Notes under the pieces: model-generated
The model's database searches: none
What the model saw: the letters and a program-made list of their open reading frames with translations, nothing else
Told to the model about the DNA's origin: nothing
Program-made: the position numbers and the translations under genes
Shown: piece by piece, positions 11,501 to 20,048 of the stretch
Layout: each line of letters starts with the position of its first letter
Numbering within the stretch: position 1 is the stretch's first letter
Assembly: GCA_030141605.1 (NCBI GenBank)
Contig: JAQGDQ010000445.1
Location: forward strand, 1 to 64,000
Source of the DNA: Tubiluchus corallicola
Taxonomy: Eukaryota; Priapulida; Priapulimorpha; Priapulimorphida; Tubiluchidae
DNA length: 64,000 nucleotides
Direction: 5' to 3'

Positions 11501-14500
11501 TCGCCACCATCATCATCACCGCTACACCACACCAGCATAAACAAAATCACCATCGTCAACATAAATACACGAATGTCACCGCTATCATCAACATCATTGC
11601 CGTCGTCATGATCATCATTTTCGTCACCCCAATTTCTATCGCAACAACCACCACAGCCACTACTGTCACCGCCAAAGTCATCATCGTCATTCTACCAGCA
11701 TTTGTCATAGTCAAGGTCCTAATCTCAGATAAACACATTCATTTAAATGTAACGAAAATCTGAAACGAGCTTTCAATTCGAAACTTCATAATTTACTCAT
11801 AATTTGTATCTTTCAGGATTAAATTTATACACTACATCAAGCTCTTTTCATTGCAGATCGTTTCGATCACCATTGTCATTATACTGGCAACTGTGTTGGG
11901 AAGAGAAATTACCGATATTTCTACCTTTTTATACTCTCCATTTGGGCTCTCTTTACGTATATTCTCGTATGCTCCATCATTCACCTTGTTTGCTGTAAGT
12001 TTACGTATCACGCAGATTTACACCTGTTTGCCATCGTATACTATAATAACCTTCTTAAAGGAAGACCGGACGATTGTTTAGACTCAATCTCATCTTAATT
12101 TACTGCCCAAAATAAACATTTCTTGCCTACAAAAGTTAACAATTGTTCCTTGGATTATTAGTTTAGAAAGTTAATTAACGGCAACCGAACACAGCTATTG
12201 CTTACAGTATGTGCAATGGCAGGCATCTTCCCTTGCGCAACAAACACATTTGAATAAGTGCTACAGTACTGCTTAAACGCGTGATGTCACGCAAAATAGG
12301 CATTACATCATATGACGTCAGAAGCTAACACAGCAGTCAATGATCATGGTTATCACGGTACCGCCTTCTATTTGTCGATCACACGAATGTGACAAAAAAG
12401 CGCCGTTGCCAATCTTAGTAGATTCACTGAGCCGTGCGTAGCTTTGAAAGTTTAACGAAATTTGAGTATCCGAGGTAATTATTATTTAATCTAAGCTTTG
12501 ATTTAAAAATAAGGGATTGTAGTTTTCAATATTATAGAGCATTCTTTATTCTGACCTCGTGTTTACACAATCTTCCGGTTTTCCTTTTTGTTACACCTTT
12601 GTGTTGAATAAGGACGAATAAGTTCGCATCATCTTCTGTTGCTTGAATAAAGAGTCAAGGGTGCAACGGGCCCTGCATGCATTTCAGGGGGTATCCAATC
12701 AAATAGCAATTTTTTTTAGAAATTTCAAATTTTTGCTCTTAAGTTAGTTGTACAAGCTGGCTTACAGTCTCAGTTTTAAAAAAAAATTGTCATACCATGT
12801 TCTATATACAGTAACAAATCTTGGAATTTGTTGAGATTTTTTAGTAATCAATGTTCTCCCCTTTTTTAGTTTATTCTTGCCCTCATTCGCCAGAATAGTG
12901 ACGTTATTAACAGTGGCGGTTAGTTGAAATTCTAAGAAAATGTTAAGGCATTATTTTAATACTGTGTAAAACGAAACAAACACGTGTAATTTTAATGTTC
13001 CAGTTTGTAATTGTAATTTTAAACAAACAAACATAGGTAAGTTGTTCATAAACTTGTTAAAATCCTATACAAAACTACTTTTGCTTACTAATAGCCTAAA
13101 TTATCGCAGCTCAAGCTTGATCCACTCACAGTAAGCATGTGACAACTGACAACAAACGGTGTGAGCGACAGTACATTTTCTACCTGGGCTCAGACATGTG
13201 CGCATGTGCAGCTCCACAGTACTTATACACGAGCCACCACTGGTTAATATGAAGACCGTTGTTCCACTCGTTTGGAATTAGGGCACGAGAATTTAGCCAA
13301 TTTTAATTGCAAGTTCCTTCAATCCCTTATGAAATTTCCTTCCTTATACTTATGAAGTGAGACAATGGTAGATAACCTGTTAAATATGCCTAATGATTTT
13401 CAAGATAATATAAAGTTAAATTCACAGTGTGTTTACCAGTTGCAACAGCACTAATGATTTTCAGCATGAAACAGTGAAATTCAGCAGATAAGCTTCTAAT
13501 ATTTATGAAAAAATGGGTTTACCAATTGGGGGGTAGTGGGTGACATAAAATCAAGAAGCTGACTCTGTGCATAACCAAACTTGTGCACGCCAGAGGTCAG
13601 CACGAGGTTTGACGTGCTCGTATTTCTTCTGTTATTCAGGTGGCTTATACATCACACATCATTTTTCTTTTCACAGTGTCAAAACAGATTGGGGCCAGGG
13701 AGGCAACTCGACATATACCATCAAGATATCCTTTGTTAAATTCTTATCTAATGCTTCTTATAATTAGTATCTTTAACTAAAATGATTTTGTAGTTAAAAC
13801 CTGATGATCATTACGTAAATAAGTATTTATACCGACTGCATTGTGTAGAATATTTGCTACAATAATTTTTTTCTTGACTAAATGTTTACTATTGTGACGG
13901 CGATTATCAGTTTTGTGGCATTGATTCTTATCTCACTGTTGGTCTTTCTGCACACATCGTTGGTAATAAACAACCGAACAACTATAGAAAGTGTAAGTAA
14001 CAATATCAGAAAAAGAATGATGTCAGCTATGAATATTTACTAGTTGTTGTGGCATTTGTTGTTCTTTAGCTTTCTTACCTAGAGGTATAGTTAATGATAT
14101 CACTAGCGTTTGATCAACATTTTTTAATGTAATTAAAAAATTAACTGTTTCTTGAGTTCATAAATTGCATCTTTTAATCATAGTGTGAATCAACCGTTGC
14201 TTCAACAGTTGGTTCTGTTAAAAGCTAATTATATTACAAACTATGAAAAGTCACACGACGTTTTCTAGAAAGAATAAAGGTCTTTCAACCCACTGTCAAG
14301 CAGAAGATGCTCTTCCAAATTTCCTATACAGGCATTCAAGGCGAATCACAATCGTGGCAGTGCTATTGCCTATAGAAAGTATAAGAAAGGCTGAATGTAA
14401 GTTCGTCATACTCAGTACTTGAGTTGCAACTTGCACAGTAGGTGCTAACTATTGACAGCCATTCACTTTGTATGCATTTCGTACTACTTTCATTTGCCAC

Positions 14501-17500
14501 TATTATTTAAACAACTTTGAAAACTCTACTACATATTTTACAATTGTTGAAATCTTGCTTTGCCTGGGCGTGCCCCAAGATACTATGGCTGTGGACACTG
14601 AAAATGGCGCCATTACAAATCGACGTTTACCATGTTTTTGGAAATCGTGTATAATCAGTCATTCTGAATCGTAGCTCGATCCCAAAAAGGCACAACCACC
14701 TGAAGCAACAAGTTTTAGAGCTTCATCTGTTGTTTTTACTACGGCATTATTGTCTTTTTGCATCTTCTTCCACAGTTAGTATTCGAAAGGCTATTGATAA
14801 GGTCTTCGACCACTGCCCAGTCGACAAAACTGGCTGGAGTTAAGGGACTTTGCGGTAACTTCTCCAGTAACGTGAAGGGGTGTAAAGGTGTTTTGATTGT
14901 CAAAAATGACACCAGCGAACCTGCATATACAGCTGTCATGATCATTGCAAAAACCCACCACCACGAGATTAGTACTCGAGAAGCCACATTATTGGGTAAA
15001 TAAAAACATTCCTCTGGTAAAAATGCAGCCATAACACAGCTGGAGTAATAAGTAACAGTGTGGCGTTCTTCAATGTGGTCTGTAACTGTTGAACACTTTT
15101 CCAGTGTAAATAAAGTCAACATCGGGTATAAGGTACTCGTTTATAAGGGACATTCACTTATAAGGTACCACCAACACCGGTGAAATTTCGTTTGTATTTT
15201 TTATCGGTTTTTAATATTATTACGAACTTAGGTAGTTCTTATACAAAAAAATGATCCTTGCAAATGTGTACTCGCAAAGTTCGAAACCTAGCTAGGAAAT
15301 CGTTTAATTCGCAACAAAAAAAGAATGAAAATAAGCCTTTGTCGAAACTGCTAGTACTAAATACAGAATTGACATCAATTCACAGCAGTGAAATATGAGT
15401 AGACACGATATTGTTGCTATATTTTCAGGTGCGAAAAATTCATGCCACAGAGGACGGGACACAGGTGGAAAACCCCTTTACAAAAGGCTCATGGTATAGG
15501 AATTGCTTTGACGTACTGTGTACACCAATACCACCAAGGTATCACATTGCAGTACATCTAGTAATTGTTTACTACGGTGATTAAAGTTACTGATGCCTGA
15601 AATTTTGAATCACTTTGGTGTGGGTCATACTAGTTGTCAATTTGTCAAACAGAACAAGAATTCTTCTCTTTTTGCACACCCACTAATGTGCCACTAATTT
15701 GCTTTGTAAATTTTTCTTCGTGTTGAGCATGTCGTCTTGCCACGTTTATCACTTGCTGGTCCCCTTTAGTCATATAAATAAAAACAGATTTTGAATTTTC
15801 TTATCAAGATCTTATTGGAAATCAACCGTTTATCCTTTGTTTATCCACTACGACAGTGGATAACTCCACAACAACGGAACAGAGAGTCGTGGTGGTAATC
15901 AAAAACCTGTAATGTGGGCATAGGAGTGGTGACCTCTGGATCAAAGGTCACAGCAGCAGGATCCAAAATGTGAGAGTTAGGGTGAATGACTTTGTCATTC
16001 AACTCCTCCTACAGTACTGGACCAAGAGTGAAAATTCCTAGGGCTTTGAGTTAAATTCCAAATTTTTTCACAGGTATTTAGGTGGGGTAGGTCTAAATTA
16101 GGTATTTTTCGGAAATTGGAGCCTAGGAAAATTCGGAGTTGTGAGCCAAAATGTGAAAATTAGGGCAAACGGATTTGTCGCCCACTTTAAATGCTTAAGC
16201 ACGTGTGGGCAAGCTGGTGGATGTAAAAGTGCAATAAGGATTTTTCCGAGAGTGGGCGTAGCCAGGTCACGTGACATTGGTGAAAATGTATAAAATCGGG
16301 GTCTGCTCGATAACTGAATAAGTGCAACAGCTAGAATAAAAAAACTTGCAGGGTAGACACCTAACCCAGGTAGACACAGAGCGGTATGAGAGTGGTGAGC
16401 TCTGGGTTAAGGATCACAGCAGCAGGACAATAAATGTAAGAATTAGGGCGAATGACTTGTCCTTCAGGTTCAATTCCAGGATCGGACTAACATTCACTGT
16501 TTATGCATGTATATGTAACAGGGCAGGACTAGCTGTATATTACGTATTTTTCAAAAAGTGGGCATGAGCTGGTCTCTCGACATAGGCGAAAGCTTAAAAT
16601 GGGATTGCTGTAAAATGGATTTCCTATGACTTAATTCAGCAATTGCAAAATTATGATCTTAAGACGAAGACCAGGTCAGCAAAGATTTTTCACAGTTGCA
16701 ATTTTGGTCATAATGCAGAATCTTAAGTTTATGACTTTGTGATAAAAACGGTCAAGTTTGACATTTTTATACATGTATGTGCAAAAGTGATTATACGTTA
16801 TTTGCTTAATTACATGTTCCATTTAATTTAGGGAAGCGTTTTTTGTTTCAGCAATTTAGTCTTGGAAAATGTCTGAAATAAGGTGAGTGTGTTAATAACC
16901 GTATGGTCCTATATTCACCTCTCACTACTCAAATTACTTGATTTTAAAGTTGTTAATGTGTTTAATATTGTATTTTTTGACGTGTGAATTAAAATTTATA
17001 GTTCATAGTTCATAGAAATCCAAATCACTCAGATCCATCCATTTGCTGTTAGTAAACAAAGCGCATGCGCGTACTAATGCCATCTGTAATGAATTACTTG
17101 TGTATAAGCGGTAGTTAACAATTAGTTGACAGTTATGCATGCCTGAGATATATCATTGTATATACAAGTAAGTGGTGCATTGACAGATAATCACATAATT
17201 CATATTCGTAACTATTTAAAAAAATTTTCACTCTTTAAGGCTCACTCAAAGTCGTACTTACATATTATGTTTTCCTTTCTCAACTTTCAGGTTTATTGCT
17301 CTTATACCATTGCTATTATTACATTTACTTCATCCTCATTTACATTAAGTCATCTACAGAAGCATGAATAACTATAATCATTTTTTCACTTAAGTTAGGT
17401 GAGTGTGTTAATGACCGTATGGTCGTACACTCACCTCGCACTACTCAAACTATTTTTTTTAAAGTTTATTAATGTGTTTGATATTGTATTTTTGATGTAT

Positions 17501-18055
17501 GAAATAGAATTCATAGTTCTGAGTTTTTGCGATAAAGGAGGTCTAGCTTGTGATATAAAAATCGTTGGTTCGAATTTCAAGAATTTCAAGGAGACCAAGA
17601 TTTGTGTCCTTCTTTCGACAAATTTCATGCGAAATACATGCTAAAAACTGATGGAAACTAAATAATCATCTAAGATCATGCTAAAATGTGCACAAGTTTT
17701 TGACACTAGAGATGCGCATCATCCAATACACTTATAATGTAAGATTCAATATGGCTGCTTTCACAATATCGTTGTTGACACCATTAAGAAAATTACGTTA
17801 CGTATAGCTATTGCATTAATAGATACCATGCAAGGGTTTCATTCTTTTGTGATTATTTAGCAACAGTTTTCATTAGTATTTTGTACAGTATTCTGCCATT
17901 GGACCGTGACCCCCTCTTCTGGCGTAAGCCATTGCATTACACGGCTTGAGAGGTATCTTGGATTAGGTTAAGTCTTTTATCAAACTGAACTCATGTATGC
18001 TTATGTATTCTACACTAAATGTGAAATTTTTTCTGTTTGTTACAGGGACAGATGA
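8438..18055 (+). CDS. app: DHHC palmitoyltransferase, Approximated/ZDHHC9-14-18-like (gene span)
   Basis: Protein S-acyltransferase that attaches palmitate to cysteines of membrane-associated proteins; Drosophila Approximated acts in Fat/Dachsous signalling. Coding exons: 8438-8583, 9639-9799, 11258-11410, 11857-11994, 13677-13734, 13911-13992, 15429-15538 and 18046-18055, 858 bp, 285 aa, all joining in phase. Visible parts: N-terminal [12 protein letters not shown], four membrane spans (about 29-48, 57-78, 176-198, 219-236), DPG (83-85), cysteine-rich domain ([20 protein letters not shown] on), DHHC 157-160 with catalytic Cys160, [17 protein letters not shown] (242-245) and [17 protein letters not shown]. 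Odd points: DHHC is followed by HYT where the family has PWV; the cytoplasmic tail stops right after [10 protein letters not shown], far shorter than relatives; the exon 5 donor (GTTAAA) is weak. Introns hold MITEs, simple repeats and an antisense receptor exon. Two AATAAA signals follow at 18081 and 18091. Confidence 0.92.
8930..9543 (+). mobile_element. MITE family B, copy 1 (palmitoyltransferase intron 1)
   Basis: Starts AAAGGAAAGCAGAATGATTT and ends GGGTCCGGTTTTGCTTT. It has about 614 bp and no coding capacity. Inverted and direct copies lie at 23958 and 42254. The ends resemble family A (AAAGGAA and CCGG cores). Confidence 0.8.
9639..9799 (+). CDS. app: Palmitoyltransferase coding exon 2
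   Basis: Acceptor TGTTCCAG ends at 9638 and donor GTAAGT starts at 9800. Encodes the second membrane span and [12 protein letters not shown], with the DPG motif found after TM2 in this family. Confidence 0.92.
9800..10084 (+). other. Unassigned open stretch in intron 2
   Basis: Two overlapping plus frames stay open here (9737-10048 and 9841-10089). They use ordinary amino acids but show no family I recognise, and neither fits the palmitoyltransferase. It could be a diverged transposon exon or chance. Confidence 0.3.
10095..10280. repeat. GT-rich simple repeat (GTGGT family)
   Basis: Imperfect GGTGT/GGTGG tract on the plus strand in intron 2 of the palmitoyltransferase. Open frames over it encode only H/T/P or W/C/G-rich peptides and are artefacts. 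Confidence 0.9.
10420..10770 (+). pseudogene. LINE C-terminal fragment (degenerate)
   Basis: One frame reads [20 protein letters not shown] then [20 protein letters not shown]. This resembles the C-terminal zinc-knuckle region of non-LTR elements (…DHFLLDC…R…L). Frameshifts and stops interrupt it. An A/G-rich ATGAAATG tract near 10360-10390 precedes it. Family assignment is tentative. Confidence 0.4.
11258..11410 (+). CDS. app: Palmitoyltransferase coding exon 3
   Basis: Acceptor TTTATAG ends at 11257 and donor GTAAGT starts at 11411. Encodes the first half of the cysteine-rich domain: [20 protein letters not shown] then NCV, with the Cys/His zinc ligands in place. Confidence 0.95.
11462..11700. 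repeat. CAT/CAC-rich degenerate trinucleotide repeat
   Basis: Imperfect ATC/ACC repeats (ATCATCATC, CACCATCATC) in intron 3. The minus frame across it is a low-complexity artefact. Confidence 0.8.
11857..11994 (+). CDS. app: Palmitoyltransferase coding exon 4 (catalytic DHHC exon)
   Basis: Acceptor TTTTCATTGCAG ends at 11856 and donor GTAAGT starts at 11995. In the phase set by exon 3 it reads [20 protein letters not shown] then YFYLFIL and the third membrane span. Catalytic Cys and the C-x5-C spacing are kept; the near-invariant PW after DHHC is replaced by HY. Confidence 0.93.
12057..12587 (+). mobile_element. MITE family A, copy 2 (complete, intron 4)
   Basis: Starts AAAGGAAGACCGGACGATTG and ends ATCTTCCGGTTTTCCTTT, about 531 bp. 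It is the reference copy for the family in this window. Confidence 0.85.
12588..13676. other. Rest of palmitoyltransferase intron 4
   Basis: AT-rich sequence with no recognised repeat or coding signal. The acceptor at its right end (CTTTTCACAG) is good. Confidence 0.5.
13677..13734 (+). CDS. app: Palmitoyltransferase coding exon 5
   Basis: Acceptor TTTTCACAG ends at 13676. The frame reads [20 protein letters not shown] across the next junction. The donor GTTAAA (13735) is weak, but the phase fits exon 6 exactly and the product leads into the fourth membrane span as in relatives. Confidence 0.7.
13911..13992 (+). CDS. app: Palmitoyltransferase coding exon 6
   Basis: Acceptor GATTATCAG ends at 13910 and donor GTAAGT starts at 13993. 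Encodes [20 protein letters not shown] then NRTTIES: the fourth membrane span and the family TTxE motif. Confidence 0.88.
14752..15039 (-). pseudogene. IR-like ionotropic glutamate receptor exon (antisense, intron 6)
   Basis: On the minus strand, a plausible acceptor (ACTCCAG) at 15040 opens about 95 codons. They read [52 protein letters not shown]. This is the pore loop, third membrane helix and start of the S2 lobe of an ionotropic glutamate receptor; the helix end [11 protein letters not shown] stands for the family's SYTANLAAFLT. The divergence resembles invertebrate IR receptors. No other receptor exon was found nearby and no clear donor, so it is either one exon of a gene nested antisense in the palmitoyltransferase intron, or a remnant. 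The frame itself is intact. Confidence 0.7.
15100..15190. repeat. Fragment of a pogo-like MITE
   Basis: Contains GGTATAAGGTACTCGTTTAT and TTATAAGGTACC, close to the terminal segment at 49420-49460 (GAGCGAGTGTCCCGTATAAG, inverted sense). Short and uncertain. Confidence 0.35.
15429..15538 (+). CDS. app: Palmitoyltransferase coding exon 7
   Basis: Acceptor TATTTTCAG ends at 15428 and donor GTATCA starts at 15539. In phase it reads [20 protein letters not shown] then [16 protein letters not shown], matching the family segment QNPYSxGN…NCCEVLCGPLPPS after TTxE. Confidence 0.9.
15915..16040 (+). repeat. tRNA-derived SINE-like repeat, copy 1 (intron 7)
   Basis: Shares GAGTGGTGA(g/c)CTCTGG, GGTCACAGCAGCAGGA and TTAGGGTGAATGACTT with 16375-16500. 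Confidence 0.55.
16375..16500 (+). repeat. tRNA-derived SINE-like repeat, copy 2 (intron 7)
   Basis: Has an A-box-like stretch (GTGGTGAGCTCTGGGTTAAG) and a good B box (GGTTCAATTCC, near 16468), so the pair is probably a tRNA-derived SINE. A neighbouring segment (AGTGGGCGTAGCCAGGTCAC near 16251 and AGTGGGCATGAGCTGGTCTC near 16555) is also duplicated. Confidence 0.55.
16882..17000 (+). repeat. Hairpin-bearing repeat, copy 1
   Basis: AGGTGAGTGTGTTAATAACC GTATGGTC…TTCACCT forms an outer stem (AGGTGA/TCACCT) and an inner stem around GTAT. It is followed by ACTACTCAAA and a GTGTTTAATATTGTATTTTT stretch shared with 17397-17500. Confidence 0.65.
17397..17500 (+). repeat. Hairpin-bearing repeat, copy 2
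   Basis: AGGTGAGTGT…ACACTCACCT is a perfect 10-bp outer stem; GACC-GTAT-GGTC is the inner stem. Likely LINE 3' ends by similarity in shape to 30598, 58493 and 59850, but no coding part is attached. Confidence 0.65.
18046..18055 (+). CDS. app: Palmitoyltransferase last coding exon
   Basis: Acceptor GTTTGTTACAG ends at 18045. With two bases from exon 7 it gives R-D-R then TGA. Total length is then exactly 286 codons. AATAAA at 18081 and 18091 follow within 40 bp. Confidence 0.7.
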
Positions 18056-18080
18056 CAAAAATGGCGTGTATATAATTGTA

Positions 18081-18096
18081 AATAAATGTAAATAAA
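18081..18096 (+). terminator. Polyadenylation signals of the palmitoyltransferase
   Basis: Two AATAAA hexamers, 10 bp apart, 26 and 36 bp past the stop codon, followed by an AT-rich stretch. Confidence 0.6.
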
Positions 18097-18109
18097 GAAA
18101 CATTTTATA

Positions 18110-20048
18110 TACCTGTTATATTATTTATTAGATTTTTTTTAAAAACTGTTAAGTATGGGAAGTAGTGTCTGCAACAAAACTGAACATTACACTAATTACG
18201 ACATTATAATGGATAAAGTGCTACTAAATCAAACAAATTACACAGTTTTCTAATTACAATCTCTAATTTGACATTGTGAAAGAGTATAAATAGTACATAA
18301 ATTACTCAGCCGTGCAATGCCTATCATTACAGTTAAGACAACTAAGCTTATTCTTATATTAGCGCACCTATATTTTACAAAATTGTTTGCACCGTGCAGA
18401 TCGTGGACTTGCATACGTAGCATACACAAAGCAAAGTTGCTTCATTTTCTCTCTGAAGAAGAGTTCTCATATTTATAAAAAAGTTGAAAATCTGTTGTTG
18501 TGCGTGACTAAAACAGTTCTGAATCGTCTGCTCACTTACATTGCTCTTATTTGCTGCACGATGTTTACTCTTGTATAACAAATCCGTTATACTATGCTGC
18601 CATCTAATGAGGAAAAAACCAACTACTTTAACAAGTAACAGATCCTAAGCGCATCAAATTAGGTTTACCAGAGCTCTTCCAAACTATAGATGTGCTATTT
18701 AATAACAGCTTTTGCCGTTTGACAATAACTTAACTTAGTATTTTGCTTTGAAATTTATTTTTAAAGTTTTTATTCTTTACATAATCTTAAATTCGAAGCA
18801 CTTAACTCTATAGAGTACAAACTTTCGCAAGCAATTTCAGGATTGGATTGGTGAATATTAGTTAAACCATTGTCTGTCCCTATTAATCTAAATTAATTCA
18901 GTTTGTTAAATACACACACAGAAGACACCTGCACGCATTTCAGACATTACACTGCACAGCTATAGGTACAATTGAATGCTAATTCTCACTTTTTATATTA
19001 TTTTAATGCCACCACGTGACGTGACAAACTGGTCGTGTCCTTATATGAGCCTATTGAGCAAATTATTAAAACAAAAACTTGCTTTTTTAAATAAAGCAAG
19101 CAGAAACGGCAAAAATAATTAAGTTCTACAATCTCTCATTCTGTTCCGTTTACATATAAGTATAGGAAGTATTGTCGCTTGTCTTTTTTCACAAACAACT
19201 CTTGATTAATTATTCAATTAATCGAATGACTCATTCACACTCTTGAATGCTTAAAAACAATTTGTTTGTGGACAAACTTCGACCGGATATCAGAGAAATA
19301 ACTTCTAGAGATCACATCCGAGCACTAGCACCCTCTGCTGTTTCTACTATCCCCAGAATGCTGAGAAAAATGCAAAGCACTACAGACAACTTCTTTGAAT
19401 GGTGAAAAATGATCAAAAACAGAAAAGTTGAAAACGATAAGAGAAATTGGAGCTTCTTTATTAAATGCAGTAAAGACTTTACAGTGAAATTTACAACACA
19501 ACAACATTGCTTTTTTGCAAAAATCCAGTAAGTTCACACCATTAACATCACTTTAAACCAATATATCACATAAACTCAACAAACCTCTTCTGGGCTATTT
19601 TTAATAGCTGAAAATTTCAATTGCCCAAGAAAAGCACCACTTTTCATTTTCTAATAGTGTGAAAAACTAATTATTAGTTCATACAGGCAGTTACTTTTAT
19701 CCCACGTCAAGTGTTGTTAAGTATGTGCAATGGCACGGGGATTTCAAACTGCTTTGAACAGTAATCTGTCGGCATTTAATTAACCTTAAGATTAATTAAC
19801 CTTTGTACATCATACAAAATAGCTGTAATCAAATGCTTTATATTTTATACGTACAGCTGCTACTGCTAGTTGATGCACAGCAAGAACAAAAACTGTTAGT
19901 AGCAAAAATTGCAAAATCACAGTAATGCTTTCTTCCCGCTTGTGTTTTGTCCAAGAAAAGAAATTAGACCGAACATAAAACGCAAATCTTTTCTTAAATA
20001 CAGAAAAAAATCATTGTCAAACATACCAAAAAAAGTAGTTTTTTGTTG
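18110..20048. other. Convergent 3' region between the palmitoyltransferase and CIZ1-like genes
   Basis: AT-rich, no recognised coding sequence. The 3' UTR of the minus-strand CIZ1-like gene must lie in the right part; minus-strand AATAAA candidates (TTTATT on plus) are near 19456 and 18122. Confidence 0.5.

Noticed and set aside
14332-14394. Candidate palmitoyltransferase exon (ends in TGA, in phase with exon 6)
   Set aside because: The exon at 15429 is also in phase and matches the family NPxSxGN…NC…LCxPxPP segment far better; the 14332 piece has only chance similarity.
14805-14830. FDHCPVDK on the plus strand, looking like a DHHC motif
   Set aside because: It lacks one His and all flanking zinc ligands, and is the antisense of the glutamate receptor exon.
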